This document shows positions 1 to 12,700 of a DNA stretch of 64,000 bases, piece after piece; within the stretch, counting starts at the first letter, position 1, and each line of letters opens with the position of its first letter. The DNA comes from Siphonodentalium dalli. Lineage: Eukaryota; Mollusca; Scaphopoda; Gadilida; Siphonodentaliidae. A program made the translations under genes and the position numbers. The notes beneath the pieces were generated by a model, which made no database searches, was not told where the DNA came from, and was given only the letters and a program-made list of their open reading frames with translations. Where the stretch lies: contig CP136067.1 in assembly GCA_032622095.1 (NCBI GenBank), positions 50,507,899 to 50,571,898 of the forward strand, in the 5' to 3' direction.

Positions 1-697
1 TATTTTTGGCCAATAATCATCTTAAATCAAAGATACATATTCCCTGGATAGAATGTATCAATTATTACTGATCATGTGTTTATATTCACCTGTTCACAAG
101 AGATTGAAATTACTGAGTGGATGAAAAAGTCATCATCGAGAATTATTAATGAAATATGTCAATTTTCATACCTGTTGATTCCATCTCCAAATATACGGCT
201 CTTTCCAACTCTTATTTCTTACAAATGGTTCCAAATTGTTCTTATATGACTGTTCTTGTGATAGACAGTAAAATATCTCCAATATGCTAAGCAATCTCAG
301 AAAAAAATTAGAAGATTTTCAATATTTCACAAAAAATCATAGATTTTTTCAATTTTGGCAGTCATTTTGGTCTCATTTTGGCAGCCATCTTGGATTTTTA
401 TGGCAATCAGTCGTCTTAAATGAACGACAGACATCTCCTGGATAGAATACATCAATCATTACCTCCCATGTGTTAATATCCATCTGCCCACAAGAGATTG
501 AAATTAGTAAGTGGAATCTCGGATCACTAAACGCTCTCTACGAGATGATGACGTCATAACTCAGAACTGGGTCATTTTCTGGCTGGGGTCCAACTCTTAT
601 TTTGATCACAACACCTTAGCCTACATATGTGTGAAGTTTCATGCTTTTAACAAAAAATGCACAAAAAAGTTGCTAAGTCACCCCACTACTATTACAG
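1..697. other. Intron sequence before FAR exon a
   Basis: No exon could be read here. The stretch around 355-405 has two imperfect copies of a GGCAGCCATCTTGGATTTT-like phrase that recurs at 22.1-22.5 kb and 31.8 kb, so part of it is a dispersed repeat. The preceding FAR exon must lie before base 1. Confidence 0.5.
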
Positions 698-770
698 ACT
701 GTCTGTGGAGATGAATGTGTTGGGTGTGAGAAAAATGATAGACCTGTGCCATAAATTACCTAAGTTAGAG
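698..770 (+). CDS. FAR1: FAR exon a (first in window)
   Basis: The acceptor is ATTACAG at 691-697 and the donor GTATGT starts at 771. The first base finishes a codon from an exon outside the window; 24 codons follow, reading LSVEMNVLGVRKMIDLCHK and then LPKLE. This matches the helix just before the active-site strand in FAR proteins. It ends in phase 0 and joins SFVHVSTAF of the next exon. Confidence 0.88.
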
Positions 771-3700
771 GTATGTATATAGCTAAATATCAACCCAGTA
801 TGCAGTACGCTTCCTATAGGGATGAACATGTCTCTTCTGTTATTTCTTGTAACTATCTCTTTGCAGGCAGCACAAACAACAGACATTATTATACTCTCTT
901 TTTTGACTTACGAACTTATTTTACTTGATCGGCCTCTCGTTTTCATGGTGTTTGTTCGTAAAGTTAATGAATGCTCTTTATTGTTACATGCTCTAGAAAA
1001 CAGTTTCAATCGAAACCGGAACTGACGCGATAAAGGGAGACAATTGCTCAATTTGTACCTACAGGTATATGACCGAACATACAAAACTGACAAGAAAGTT
1101 AGATGCATGTGTGCGGTTCCGTACATTTATGTGTTTCAAACTGCGAAAACACTAATCTGAGGCATGTGCAGCTCTGTTCATCGTTTTTGCGTATTCTACC
1201 CCCACCACCCCCAGAATATTAGTTAATACATGGAGAAGAAATTCGCCTAATGTGTACTATTTTAATTGACGTGTATTTTTTGCATAGTAGAAAACTATTG
1301 ACAATTATCTGTTTCTACATTGTTCGTAATCTTCCTTTCCGCATATTTCACGCTGCCTTTGACTCCATGACAACATGTGCTTGTCGCTTGATCATATAAA
1401 AGGGCTCTCGATGGGATATTTCGTGCAATGCATACAATACAGAATAACAATGATGCCAGAATAGGGGTCGGAAACATTATGTTGTTATATGTTACATATA
1501 AACGCACTTGTTTAATCATAGTTAATATAAAATAAGATAAGGCAAACAAAATAATATGTGTTTCCGATTTGTTGACCTAAACACTCCAGGTAGATCGGTG
1601 CATGTTTGTCGGAATTTTCATGGATGTAAACTGCTACCATAAAGTGTTCTGTTGTTATAACATAACTACCAGTATCTGAGCGTCGTTCTTGGAACGGAAA
1701 TGTAATTTTATTATGTAATTTTATTATCATATAATTCGGCAGAAATACAAATTATACACAAAACACAGGGTTCGCACGCATGTACTGGAAACTTGAAGAT
1801 ACTGGAAATAGGAAAATAATATTGGAAAGTTATGGAAAAATCACTCCGCGATGTCTGAGTACTTGAATATACTGGAATCGGCCGATTTTAGGTAGCACCG
1901 GTCACTGGCACCGGTTGATATTTTTCGTAACGCCGGTAAAACACAACGCGGTGCTTCCTGTTCGACTATTTATTTTCTCGTGTCTTATGTCTACAACACC
2001 GGTTTATAAATTTAGAATAGAAGTGTAGTTCAGCGCGAATTCTAGATGAATTATAAATTTGTACATTACACATTTAACACATTCAAAACATGCGCGGGAG
2101 GTTTGTTTTTCGTGAGAATTGGCTTGAGATTACCGAGTTTATTGGATGGTTGGCTGCCGTTGATGGAGATCGACATCGTGCGAAGTGTCTTGTATGTTCA
2201 AAGACATTTGACATTGGAAATATGGGACAACATGCACTTCGTAGTCACGCTATTGGTAAAAACCACATAAATGCCATGAAAATCAGAGATGGCATGAACG
2301 TTTGTACATTATTTTGTACAAGTACTTCAACTTCTAACTCTAATGCATCTGGCAATTCAAATTCTGCTGCTACAATTAGTACTAGTAGTGCAAGTACTAG
2401 TAGAACAACACACTCAACCAGGGGCGTAGGAACCGGGGGGGGGGGGGTGTAAGGGGGGTATGAAAATGGTCAACACTTAAACTGTATTTCTTATTTATTC
2501 AACCAAACCAATCACATTCTCCGCCCGCACAGTTTGACATAAAACATATAGTATACTCTATAGAAAATTAGTGTCTTATATATAGTATCACGCAGATGGG
2601 GGTCATTCTTTAAATCTGTGGTTTCATACGTGGCTACGCATTACGCGTTCTCTTGGTACGGAAAACACGAGTACGCGTTTTTGCTCAATTACATGTACGT
2701 TGCAGTTGAGTTACGTCCCTTAGATAAGTTCCGATGTAAACATGTTTCGAAAAGTTTGAAAATTATAAAACAATGTCGTCAAAACCAAAACAAATGAAAT
2801 TAACCGCGATGTTCGGAAGGCATGAAAGTGGTTTCAAATGAATTTGTTCATGGGAATGATGCTCGTCCGGATACGTTTGGATTGTACGATATTTAATGGA
2901 CAACTATTGTGCATTCATGTATATAACTCTTATATCCTTTCATGTTGGTGCATGTAGCTCTTGTATCCTTTCATGTTGGTGCATGTATAACTCTTATATC
3001 CTTTCATGTTGGTGCATGTAGCTCTTGTATCCTTTCATGTTGGTGCATGTATAACTCTTATATCCTTTCATGTTGGTGCATGTAGCTCTTGTATCCTTTC
3101 ATGTTGGTGCATGTATAACTCTTATATCCTTTCATGTTGGTGCATGTAGCTCTTGTATCCTTTCATGTTGGTGCATGTATACCTCTTGTATCCTTTCATG
3201 TTGGTGCATGTATAACTCTAGTATCCTTTCATTGTTTTCTTCACAATTAAAATCAATATGAAATTAATTTGTTTGTTGAAGTCTTAAGTACAGTTGTAGT
3301 CAGAATAAGTTTTAATTTAAGCAATGGAATAATGTTAATTATTTTTATGGTTTTAGTCTGAAATATGGTACCCTCTCTCATGCTCTCCCCGTGATGCCCC
3401 CCAGGGGCGTAAAATACCATATTTTCCCTCAATGGGTTATTTAACGTAAATGCTGTCACAGATGCAACGAAATGCGATCTGAGGGTTTTAAATTCAGAAA
3501 ATTTCCGGGGGGAGTTCCCCCAGACCCCCACCTACAAGAGGGGACATCCTTCTCGTGCTCTCCTCACCTCCAGCCTGCGGCTGTCGTCGATGGCCTATGG
3601 CCATCGAATATGGTCCGTCCAGTACAAACTTATTTCCTACGCACCTGGTACCCCCCCAATATTTATAGCTTCCTACGCCCCTGCGCTCAACAGTGACAGC

Positions 3701-6700
3701 AGCACCGGCTAGTGGCAGTGATAATTCTACCATGTCCACGATTCGAAATGCACTGAATGCAACAAGAGAAGAGTGTCTGAAATCAGAAATAATATGGATG
3801 TTACACACTACTCTCTTGTGCCAAATAATCGTACATGTACGATTATTAATTTTCAATAAAAAATCTGCCCTGTACGAACCTTATTCGCACCTGTATGATT
3901 ATTAAAAATCAATGGATCTGTCCACGAAGAACTCTGCAAACTGATCAGTTTATCTTTTTTTTTTATTTATCAAATGTGTATATTTGCGGGACAGTCGGCC
4001 GGTTGTAAACATTTGGACACGTGGAAAAACGCTTGCATCATGTTCCGACAAAACAGCGTACGAGTCTACTTTTGTTTAGCCCACATATCTGTGGTGACTC
4101 GGTAATGATTGTTGAATGTACTATGAAGGGAACCACGTGGTTCGCAACAGTCGCTAACCAGTTATCCCAATGATGCAATGGAACGTTCTGCTTTTAGTGA
4201 TGATATAAAGCATGGTGTCACTGGTTCGGGGCTCCGTGCGGGTGCATTTAATAATTTGTGTTTAACATTGGAATTACGAAATGATAGCCGTGTTTGAACG
4301 GCACATAATTCAAATTAGTAATGCATGACTTTTTCTAATTCCAATAAAAATACACAGCGTGTTAAAAGTTGCCTCCATGACCCAATTACCGCTTTGGTGA
4401 TTTTACAATTTAAAACACCTCTCTTCCCGGTGTCTTAAATTCCCACATGGTCTGCAGACTGCAGACTATCGCGCGCGCTGTATATACACACGGATATTAC
4501 ACACGGCTAAACTAGGTATCAGTTGTGCAATAAAATGACTTGAAATTTACACTATTATTAATTTTGTCCCCAATTTCCGCCCTGTACTATTATTCCACCC
4601 TGTACTATTATTAATTTTGTCCGCATTTTCCGCCCTGTACTATTATTCCGCCCTGTACTATTATTTGGCACACAAGAGTATTTCAGCTCATCACTCATAT
4701 ATATCAAATGAGAAAATTTATGTTCTATTCAAAGAAATGTTTCCCGTTAGTATTGTTGCTAAGGGCGTCTCGTGTGAGTAGTCCTATCCCTAAACCTGGG
4801 ATCGAGTAGAGTAGCCCTAACCCTAATTCGCCATACTGGAAATTCATAATATCAGTACTGGAATATACTGGAAAATGATTCCAGACAGGGTGTACGAACC
4901 CTGGAAACATGTAAACACGGCAAATTTACATTGGAACTGAAAGTGAAAATGAAAGTAAGTTTCTGGGATGTTACGTATGAGGTACCTCTGCGTGATTACC
5001 CAATGTTACAGAAAATATAGTCCTGAATAAGTCAGTGTTTACATGTAATTGTTTTATAATCACAATGACATTTGTTCGTGAATAAAACAACGCAAATGTG
5101 TTAAATATTGACGTATATGTACAGACTACATCTATAGGTCCGCCGTGTTATATTTCGTTGACGGTTATTTCAAATGCGTTTTGTTGCATTGACAGTTACA
5201 CCGACCGCGTTATATTGCTTGATGGTTACCTCGACCGCGTTGAAAATTACAATCGCGTTGGATTAATGTTACGACCACATTGCATTAACGTGATCGAGAG
5301 GGACACTTATATTGAGAATATGTGTATGGAACAACAAGCATTTATGTTTTCAGAACTTTCCTCTGTTTGGCTGTGATCTGAGTATTTTTTCTATTGAATA
5401 GCTCTTTTATTCACAATAAAGTTGGATTTGTTTTGGTCTAGTTTATATTATGAATGGATGAATTGAGAGATTAGACACTCCACTTATTCCTTAGTAGTTG
5501 AATAAATAATGGGAATGATATGAAATTATATGCTAATTTGTAATTTATTCAAGTATGTAAATATATGTACATGTAATATACAGTGGATTCAATGTGGTCA
5601 TGGATTTTGACTGTGAAAATATTTCAGCAAGGTGTTTGTCAGGGACCAGTCATAGAGGTTTCAAATTGGGAGAAGTCTCTTCTCCCTATTTACTTATTAG
5701 AGAGAAGTGGACTGTTAACCCTTTACCCAACAAACCGGCCAAAACCGGCCAAATAAAGCTTCAACAGCCTAAAATATCTTCGGTCTGTCTCAATAGAACC
5801 ATACAAATATGGATATCATTGGAACCGGCTCCTTGACCACATTGTGATAGTTACAGTTATGCCCTGTGCCAATGCATTCTCTTATATATGCGAGTCGACC
5901 ATAGGTCGCCTCGCATATATAAGAGAATGCATTGGCCTAAAAAAAATCTTTTTTTACCATTTTTTCTTACATTCTTTAACAATTTTATAATTTTTAATGT
6001 GTTAAGCCAATGCATTCTCTTATATATGCGAGGCGACCTATGGTCAACTCGCATATATAAGAGAATGCATTGGCACAGGGCCCTTCTGTTGGGTAAAGGG
6101 TTAAAGGGAGACTGTACCTAAATCCAGCCATTCATGGAGCCATCTCCTACTATACTCAACAGAAAATATTCAATAAAAGAATTAACATGAGTCAAGAATG
6201 AGAGTTAAATGCACTCGCCTACACAAAGAACCACATATAACAACCTGATAATTATAACAAAATGAGAAAAAGGGTTAACCCTTTACCCAACAAACCGGCC
6301 AAAACCGGCCAAATAAAGCTTCAACAGCCTAAAATATCTTAGGTCTGTCTCAATAGAACCATACAAATATGGATATCATTGGAACCGGATCATTGACCAC
6401 ATTGTGATGGTTACAGTTATGCCCTGTTCCAATGCATTCTCTTATATATGCGAGGCGACCTATAAGAGAATGCATTGGCCTAAAAAAAATCTTTTTTTAA
6501 CACTTTTTACCATTTTTTCTCACATTCTTTAACAATTTTATAATTTTTAATGTGTTAAGCCAATGCATTCTCTTATATATGCGAGGCGACCTATGGTCGA
6601 CTCGCATATATAAGAGAATGCATTGGCACAGGGCCCTTCTGTTGGGTAAAGGGTTAAGCCATTTTCTCATTTTCATTATAATTATCATTTTGTTTTACAT

Positions 6701-9700
6701 CGTTCATTGAGTGCGTTATAGTATTTTGCACTCATCCATGTCTTAAGGAGGTGGAACTTGGGAGACAACTTCTCCCTAAATTGTGTCTCTTCTTCTCATA
6801 TACCAGCATACATGTGTTCCTACAGCATAAAACTATATTTTCTTATTATAATGGTGTCCTTACTTATTTTGATCATTTGATAAATGGGCTATTGTATTGC
6901 ATAATACTTATTGGATTATAGAATGGTGTTATTGGGTTGTAAATTGAACTTGAACCAATATGACTATTCAATGATTGTAGTCCAGTTCTATCTGAAAATC
7001 GATTATGGATAAGTGATTTTACCCAATTTGAAAACTCTAGGCTGGTCCCTGCGAAAGATTATGGTAACTACTATGATAAATTCTTGTTCTTCCTTTCCAG
7101 TCTTTTGTCCATGTATCGACAGCTTTTGCTAACTGCTACAAAAAAATCATATCAGAACAAGTTTACGAGCCATCGCTGCACCCCAGGAAGCTTCTGGAAG
7201 CTGTTGAGTAAGTTCTTTTCTTATAAAAGTTTATTACGGTCAGGGAAGAATCCAGAGAATTTTTGGGGACACCTGTTCTACATTTGAGAATGTTCCTATA
7301 TAAATTGGGACATTAGCCTTTTTATGACAAGAGCTGCACTAGTGCGGCATTAAAGATCTTATGCCATTTCATTCTCTTATATATGCAAGTCTTCCGCATA
7401 AGAAAATGCACTGGCTTACAACGTCAAGATAAAAGCCAATGTATTCTCTTATATATGCGAGGCTCCTTAGATGGAAGACTCGCATATACCGTATAAGAGA
7501 ATGCATTGGCACAGGATTTTTGCTAAATTTCAAGAAGCCCCAGTCATGAAAGGGTTAAAACATTCCTCACTGCACACTTGATTATGGAAATAAAGGCTCT
7601 GTATCAACTGAATATTGATGATTTGCATTGCATGTTGATGAATTATAATAGAAGATTTCCTTCAAAATATAGAAAATTCAGCTTTAATAAAGACTATTCA
7701 CTTGCAATTTGGGGACATTTAGGCCTCCAGAGTTTGGGCGCCCAAACCTGTAACAGGTATCAAAACAGCCCTGGATCCTTCCCTGATTACGGTATAACCA
7801 CCCCAAAAAAAAAAATTGGGGCTGCGGGGGATATTGAAATAAGTTTGTATGTCCGTCTCTATGTAAAGGTTTCCCTTCACTTTTTGATAAAATTTCTGAA
7901 ACTTGGCATTAGGGCTGTCACGATTCATCGTGATTCCGAGAGTAATTCATTAATATAATGAGGGTTTTACTAAACATGCTTGCTTACGTAATCCCATGTC
8001 GTGTTCTTAAAATAAAATAACAACAGCTGGCATCATGGCATGGCTATTTACGAGTGTGAAAATTGATTAGTCTTGGTTCACTCACTGCTGATTAGAACTG
8101 AATGCTGATGAATCTCAACTTATGATGTTACCAGCAGTTAGTTTTAATTTTGGGTAGTCACAGTAGTATGGTACATGGAAAATCATGAATATTTGCAGAA
8201 CGCAAAATCATTCCTGGATTTTTACAGACATGGGGGAGATAATGGGGGTGGAGGCTCTTCCGTATTTGCATGAAAGCTATCATAAAGTGGGAGTCTCATG
8301 GCAAATCCATGAATTAATCAGCAGCACTTGCAGAGATTAAATTATTTTTGCTAAATACATAGTTTTGTCCAAGCTTTTATTTTTCAGTTTTCAGTCACTC
8401 GTTTTGAAAACACCATAGGAACCTGTGTACCTATCTGTGTGATTAGGACAGTTATTGCCCGTTTCATCTTAGAAACACTGCAATATGGCTGCCCCATATG
8501 TAGTCTAAGTTTAATGTGACAGTATTATTTAATAGCTATTTCTATTTTTTAGGTGGATGGATAGTGAAACACTAAATATGTTAACCCCTAAGATGGTTGG
8601 TAAATTTCCAAACACATATACATTTACAAAATGCATGGCTGAGTTTTTACTGGTGGAGGAGTGTGGTAATCTGCCGTTGGCCATAGTCAGACCATCTATC
8701 GTAGGCGGAGCTTGGTCAGAGCCCGTACCTGTAAGTGATTACTATGATTTTATTTCCCATTTATTCAGGCCTCAAAATATGGTACTGGACATTTGCAGAA
8801 TGATGTCTCCAGAGGGTGAATTTAGTGATGTTACCCTGCACAGCTGGCTAGCATCACTAAATTCATCCTCTGGGGACCTCATTCTGCATTGCCTCATTTC
8901 CAATGGGAGACCTACAGTAATGCTCTAAATAATCGACTCCTTAACCACAGCAGAATTATGGGTAACTTTTCAGGATTTAGTCGGAAATATGGCTTGTTGC
9001 CATTCATCGGAAAGCTCTCAGTGAGAGCTTTCCGGTGAATGGCAACAAGCCATATTTATGACCAAATCCTGAATAGTTACCCATAATTCTGCTGTGGTTA
9101 AGGAGCAGTGTTCACGCTGGACCGAAAAAAACTTTAGCCAAAATTTTAGCCAAATGAAAATTTTATTAGCCAAATGAAAAAAAATTAGCCAAATGTTTTT
9201 TGGCCAAATTAAAAAAAAATTTGGCCAAATTAAATCATCGCTTACTGGTCGCTTCACAATTAATGACTAAAACGTAAAATCTAACAGACACAGGTAAAAT
9301 ACACAATAATTTAAATAATATGTGAAAGAGTGATTTTGGGGGGGGGGGGGGGGGGGAGGGGGGGGGGGGGGGGGGGGGTAACCCGGGATTGTCCTTAATA
9401 TTTGTTTTGTTTTATATCAATATCTTTTTTTAAATCATTAAATTATTATCCTTGCGAAAATATCTAAGTGACATCTGGAAACTAATAACTTAATATTGTT
9501 ACGCCATTATCAAATTACAATCTGTCATAAAAGCATGCATATTATTTTTACTGTATCGATATCAAGCCTTGAAATAGTGTGTCTGTCATTTGCAGAATGA
9601 GGTCCCCAGAGGGTGAATTTAGTGATGCTACCCCGCATAGCGGGCTAGCATCACCAAATTCACCCTCTGGGGACCTCATTCTGCTTACACATCAGCAGAA

Positions 9701-12700
9701 TGAGGTCCCCAGAGGGTGAATTTGGTGATGCTAGCCTGCTATGCGGGGTAGCATCACTAAATTCACCCTCTGGGGACCTCATTCTGCAAATGACAGACAC
9801 ATTATTTCAAGGCTTGATTGATATTGACGACAAATAGCCACAAAATATCTGTCGTGATTCGCATTTGGCTGATTAAGCTATTGTCTTACACTTGGTGCCC
9901 ATAAACCTCGACGGTCATAAATACAATGTCATCATAAACATGAATTGTGCAGAGGCCCCGTGAGTGACCAGACAGACAATGGGGGATTAGGGGATTAAAT
10001 GTAAAATAAAGACCTTTTGCTGTTTCGTGCAGAGTGACGTAATCTTTCTCCAGATTAAAACACTAAATATGATTGCATATCACTTTGTGATCGCTTGGTT
10101 GATAGAGTTGTCGATCGGCTTTCCCTTTGTACTGTCCGCGATCGGGTTTCCCTTTGTACTGTCGACGATATATTCCCACTTTCGTTGTTTTCGGACTAGA
10201 TCGTTCACATCACTAAATGTTAGAGCTTACCTTTTGCTGCTACGGAACGATATTTCATAAGCACGAAAATAATGAGATACTTGCGTCACCTAACTTCGTC
10301 TTGAATGTCGATCTATTGAGAGCTTTTATTAATTAGCTTTCTGACTCCATTTGGGGTAAAAAAAAGTTTAGCCAAAAGTTTAGCCAAATGAAATTTTTAT
10401 TAGCCAAATTAGAAAAAGATTAGCCATTGGCTAATTTGGCTACCGACAGCGCGAACACTGTTAAGGAGTCGATTATTTAGAGCATTACTGTTGACTCAGA
10501 TTTAAGTTTCCAGATGTTGTAAATGGTGATGTGCACCCATTGGGCACCTTGACTATGCACTGTATGTCTGCCAATTTGGGGCAATAGAGAAACTAAACTA
10601 AAAAGAAAAAGAAAGTTTCTAAAGAAGTTTAAGAAACTAAAAAGCTTTTTAAAAATAAAAATTGGAGGCGACTAATTAAAGTCCTTCTTGTTAGTGCCTA
10701 CTGGTGGTAGGGTGCGCGGAGAATGAGGATCCGCGCTATCTCTCTCTTTGTTTGCGAGCTGAGGTGCTGTGCTGAGGTTTAGTGTTCCAGATTTGTGCGT
10801 GTGCATTTAGTTCCCCTTTGTAAGTTGTCAACATGGATTACTATAGTGAGGGACACGTTGGGTGTGGGGAAGTTGATGTCAACGGGTGTGACACTGGTGA
10901 GAGAAATGCTCGTGGCCATATTTAATGTGATTGAGTAATGAGGTAATAAATTCAAAAAGGCGAGGATAATCCTCCAGGGAGGTAATCTCAATCACTTGAA
11001 TATCCTAAAAATGGTCTAATAACGTGATGTGTCCATGAATTAAAGCCCTCAGTTGACTTAGACGGCACATTATGAACACACCAATGTGATGCTTCAAGCC
11101 CACATATCCTTACACGAATGGACAAATATCCCGTTAAATGGACAATACTTTATATGACTGTAGTTTGTGAGTTGCACATTACACTTTTGTCAACGCCCTA
11201 TATCGGCCACCACTACACAATACCTTCCGGTTTAAACAATAAATTATTGGTAACCACCGACTCTGTGCTAACTTTGCACAAGACATAATGCGGTCAATAA
11301 TCCCCTTGTATGCCACCTAGGGATGCAAGAATTAAACAAAATATCAATACAATTTGATAAATGCGGGTACTACTACACAACACACACCCGCAGCTGGTAC
11401 ACATTATGATGAATAAAGCGACATACCCACACCAGTTCGGATCGTTTCTTCTCAACATACCCGCAAATACACATCCGGCTTCCTGGGTTATAAATCATAT
11501 ACCGACGCCGTTTGTGCTTTAATTCATGGACACATCACGTTATTATACTAGTAGCTTTGTATACAACATACCCGCTACAACTACCCGCACTAAACTACAG
11601 TGACTGGGCAGCAACAATATAGTTATTATATACCCGTACAAACTACCCGCATAGACTATCGGGAATCGCGAGGCACCACATACCCGCAATATACCCGCAC
11701 TCAACTCTGAGACCTCTTCTGTGTCCATAAACACCTGACATCTACCCTTTGACCAATCAAATTCACGCTCAATCAACCTAGAGTATAAAAGGACAGGCAA
11801 AATCCACATCTATCTACACCATCCTGGTCCTGACAAAGATACACTTGTATCGAAAGCGCTAGACCATTTTTAGGATATTCAAGTGATTGAGATTACCTCC
11901 CTGGAGGATTATCCTCGCCTTTTTGAATTTAAAAAACTTATTAACTTAATAAAGATACTTTCCAGAGAATTTGAGGCCTAAGCAGAATGAGGTTCCCAGA
12001 TGGTGAATATAATAGTGGGCTAGCATCACTAAATTCACCCTCTGGTGACCTCATTCTACATATAAGTATATCTGATCCAACAAAGTCAGTTGAAAATTCG
12101 AAGTTTGTTAAATAGCTAATAGTATTGCTTGTCAAAAATTATGCCATTTCATGTTATTTATAAGCTGTATAACATGGAATATGTCATCATCTTTTTAAAA
12201 GGCATTCAGGAATGATTATGATTTCTATAGTGATTCCGATTACTAACATAATAAAACAGAGTTGGGATCCATGTTTCATGTTAATTTTTATACAAATTAA
12301 TTTTAATAATTGGAAGATTCAGAGCGATACTAAGAAGTTATTGGAGACCTTCCAAAACTGAAGCCATTTAATAAATTAGTGCTCAGTAAAGTCAAAGATT
12401 GTGTGATGTGATTTGATGTACATGTAACTTGACTTTTAATTCAACTACTGACATTGTAGTTTTTATTACTGAGAAGAAATTGTCACTATCAGGCAGAATG
12501 TGTGTGTATATGACACATTTTCTCTGAGAAATAATCCATATCTGTTTCTGAATGGAGTCCTATGAAGTCATATTTTTAACGTTTGATCACATGATCTACC
12601 ATTACTATACTAATAGCGACATGTATTTAATTTGTAGGGTTGGGTGGATAATTTTAATGGACCTACAGGGTTAATAGCTGCAGTGAGTATACATATTTGA

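Larger units (their letters stand above)
2090..4781 (+). pseudogene. hAT-type transposase N-terminal remnant, twice interrupted
   Basis: The first piece starts at 2090 and has a BED-like zinc finger with AKCLVCSKTF (Cys-x2-Cys) and RSHAIGKNH (His-x5-His), then a Ser/Thr/Asn-rich linker. The reading frame is cut by an element at 2419. It resumes at 3684 in the frame expected after exact removal of 1,273 bases and reads on through ECLKSEIIW. It is cut again near 3811 and picks up at about 4683 with SHHSY-like and SNEKIYVLFKEMFP text before TAG at 4779. These phrases fit the region after the finger in hAT-type transposases. The catalytic core is absent. Confidence 0.6.
1766..4903. mobile_element. 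Broken hAT-like transposon carrying nested insertions
   Basis: The left end reads CAGGGTTCGCACGC and the right end GTGTACGAACCCTG, which are inverted copies with a few differences. Inside is a decayed transposase start (2090-4781) split by two further insertions at 2419-3683 and 3811-4678. Removing them leaves only about 1 kb, so this is an internally deleted copy. I do not find a clean 8-bp target duplication; left ACAAAACA and right GAAACATG are not a convincing pair. Confidence 0.65.
8915..10490. mobile_element. Family M mariner-like foldback, copy 1, split by a hAT element
   Basis: It begins CAGTAATGCTCTAAAT after TA and ends ATTTAGAGCATTACTG. The inserted hAT (9106-10460) interrupts its right arm. 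The insertion point in the outer H element reads GGGAGACC-TA before and GACTCAG after, as expected of a TA-target element. Confidence 0.82.
8766..12058. mobile_element. Family H element, outer shell of a four-level nest
   Basis: It starts CAGGCCTCAAAATATGGTAC, matching the inverted end of the intact H copy at 60896-61333. Its left hairpin is at 8787-8890. Its body continues after a family M insertion with GACTCAGATTTAAG (10491 on) and, after a second insertion, with AAAGATACTTTCCAGAGAA (11951 on) and the right hairpin (11983-12057). The right terminus is lost. Confidence 0.75.

Noticed and set aside
2926-3235. CRISPR-like array
   Set aside because: Units are head-to-tail with no unique spacers, in a eukaryotic intron; it is a minisatellite.
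5857-6121. Open frames on both strands reading RSPRIYKRMHW-like text (also at 6497, 20399, 23087, 32769, 48821)
   Set aside because: They arise from the CATTCTCTTATATATGCG hairpin arms of family A and B MITEs and are the same on both strands because the DNA is palindromic.
11784-11790. TATAAAA as a promoter of the FAR gene
   Set aside because: It lies in the middle of the FAR coding span, within a mobile-element block. Any promoter role would be for that element.
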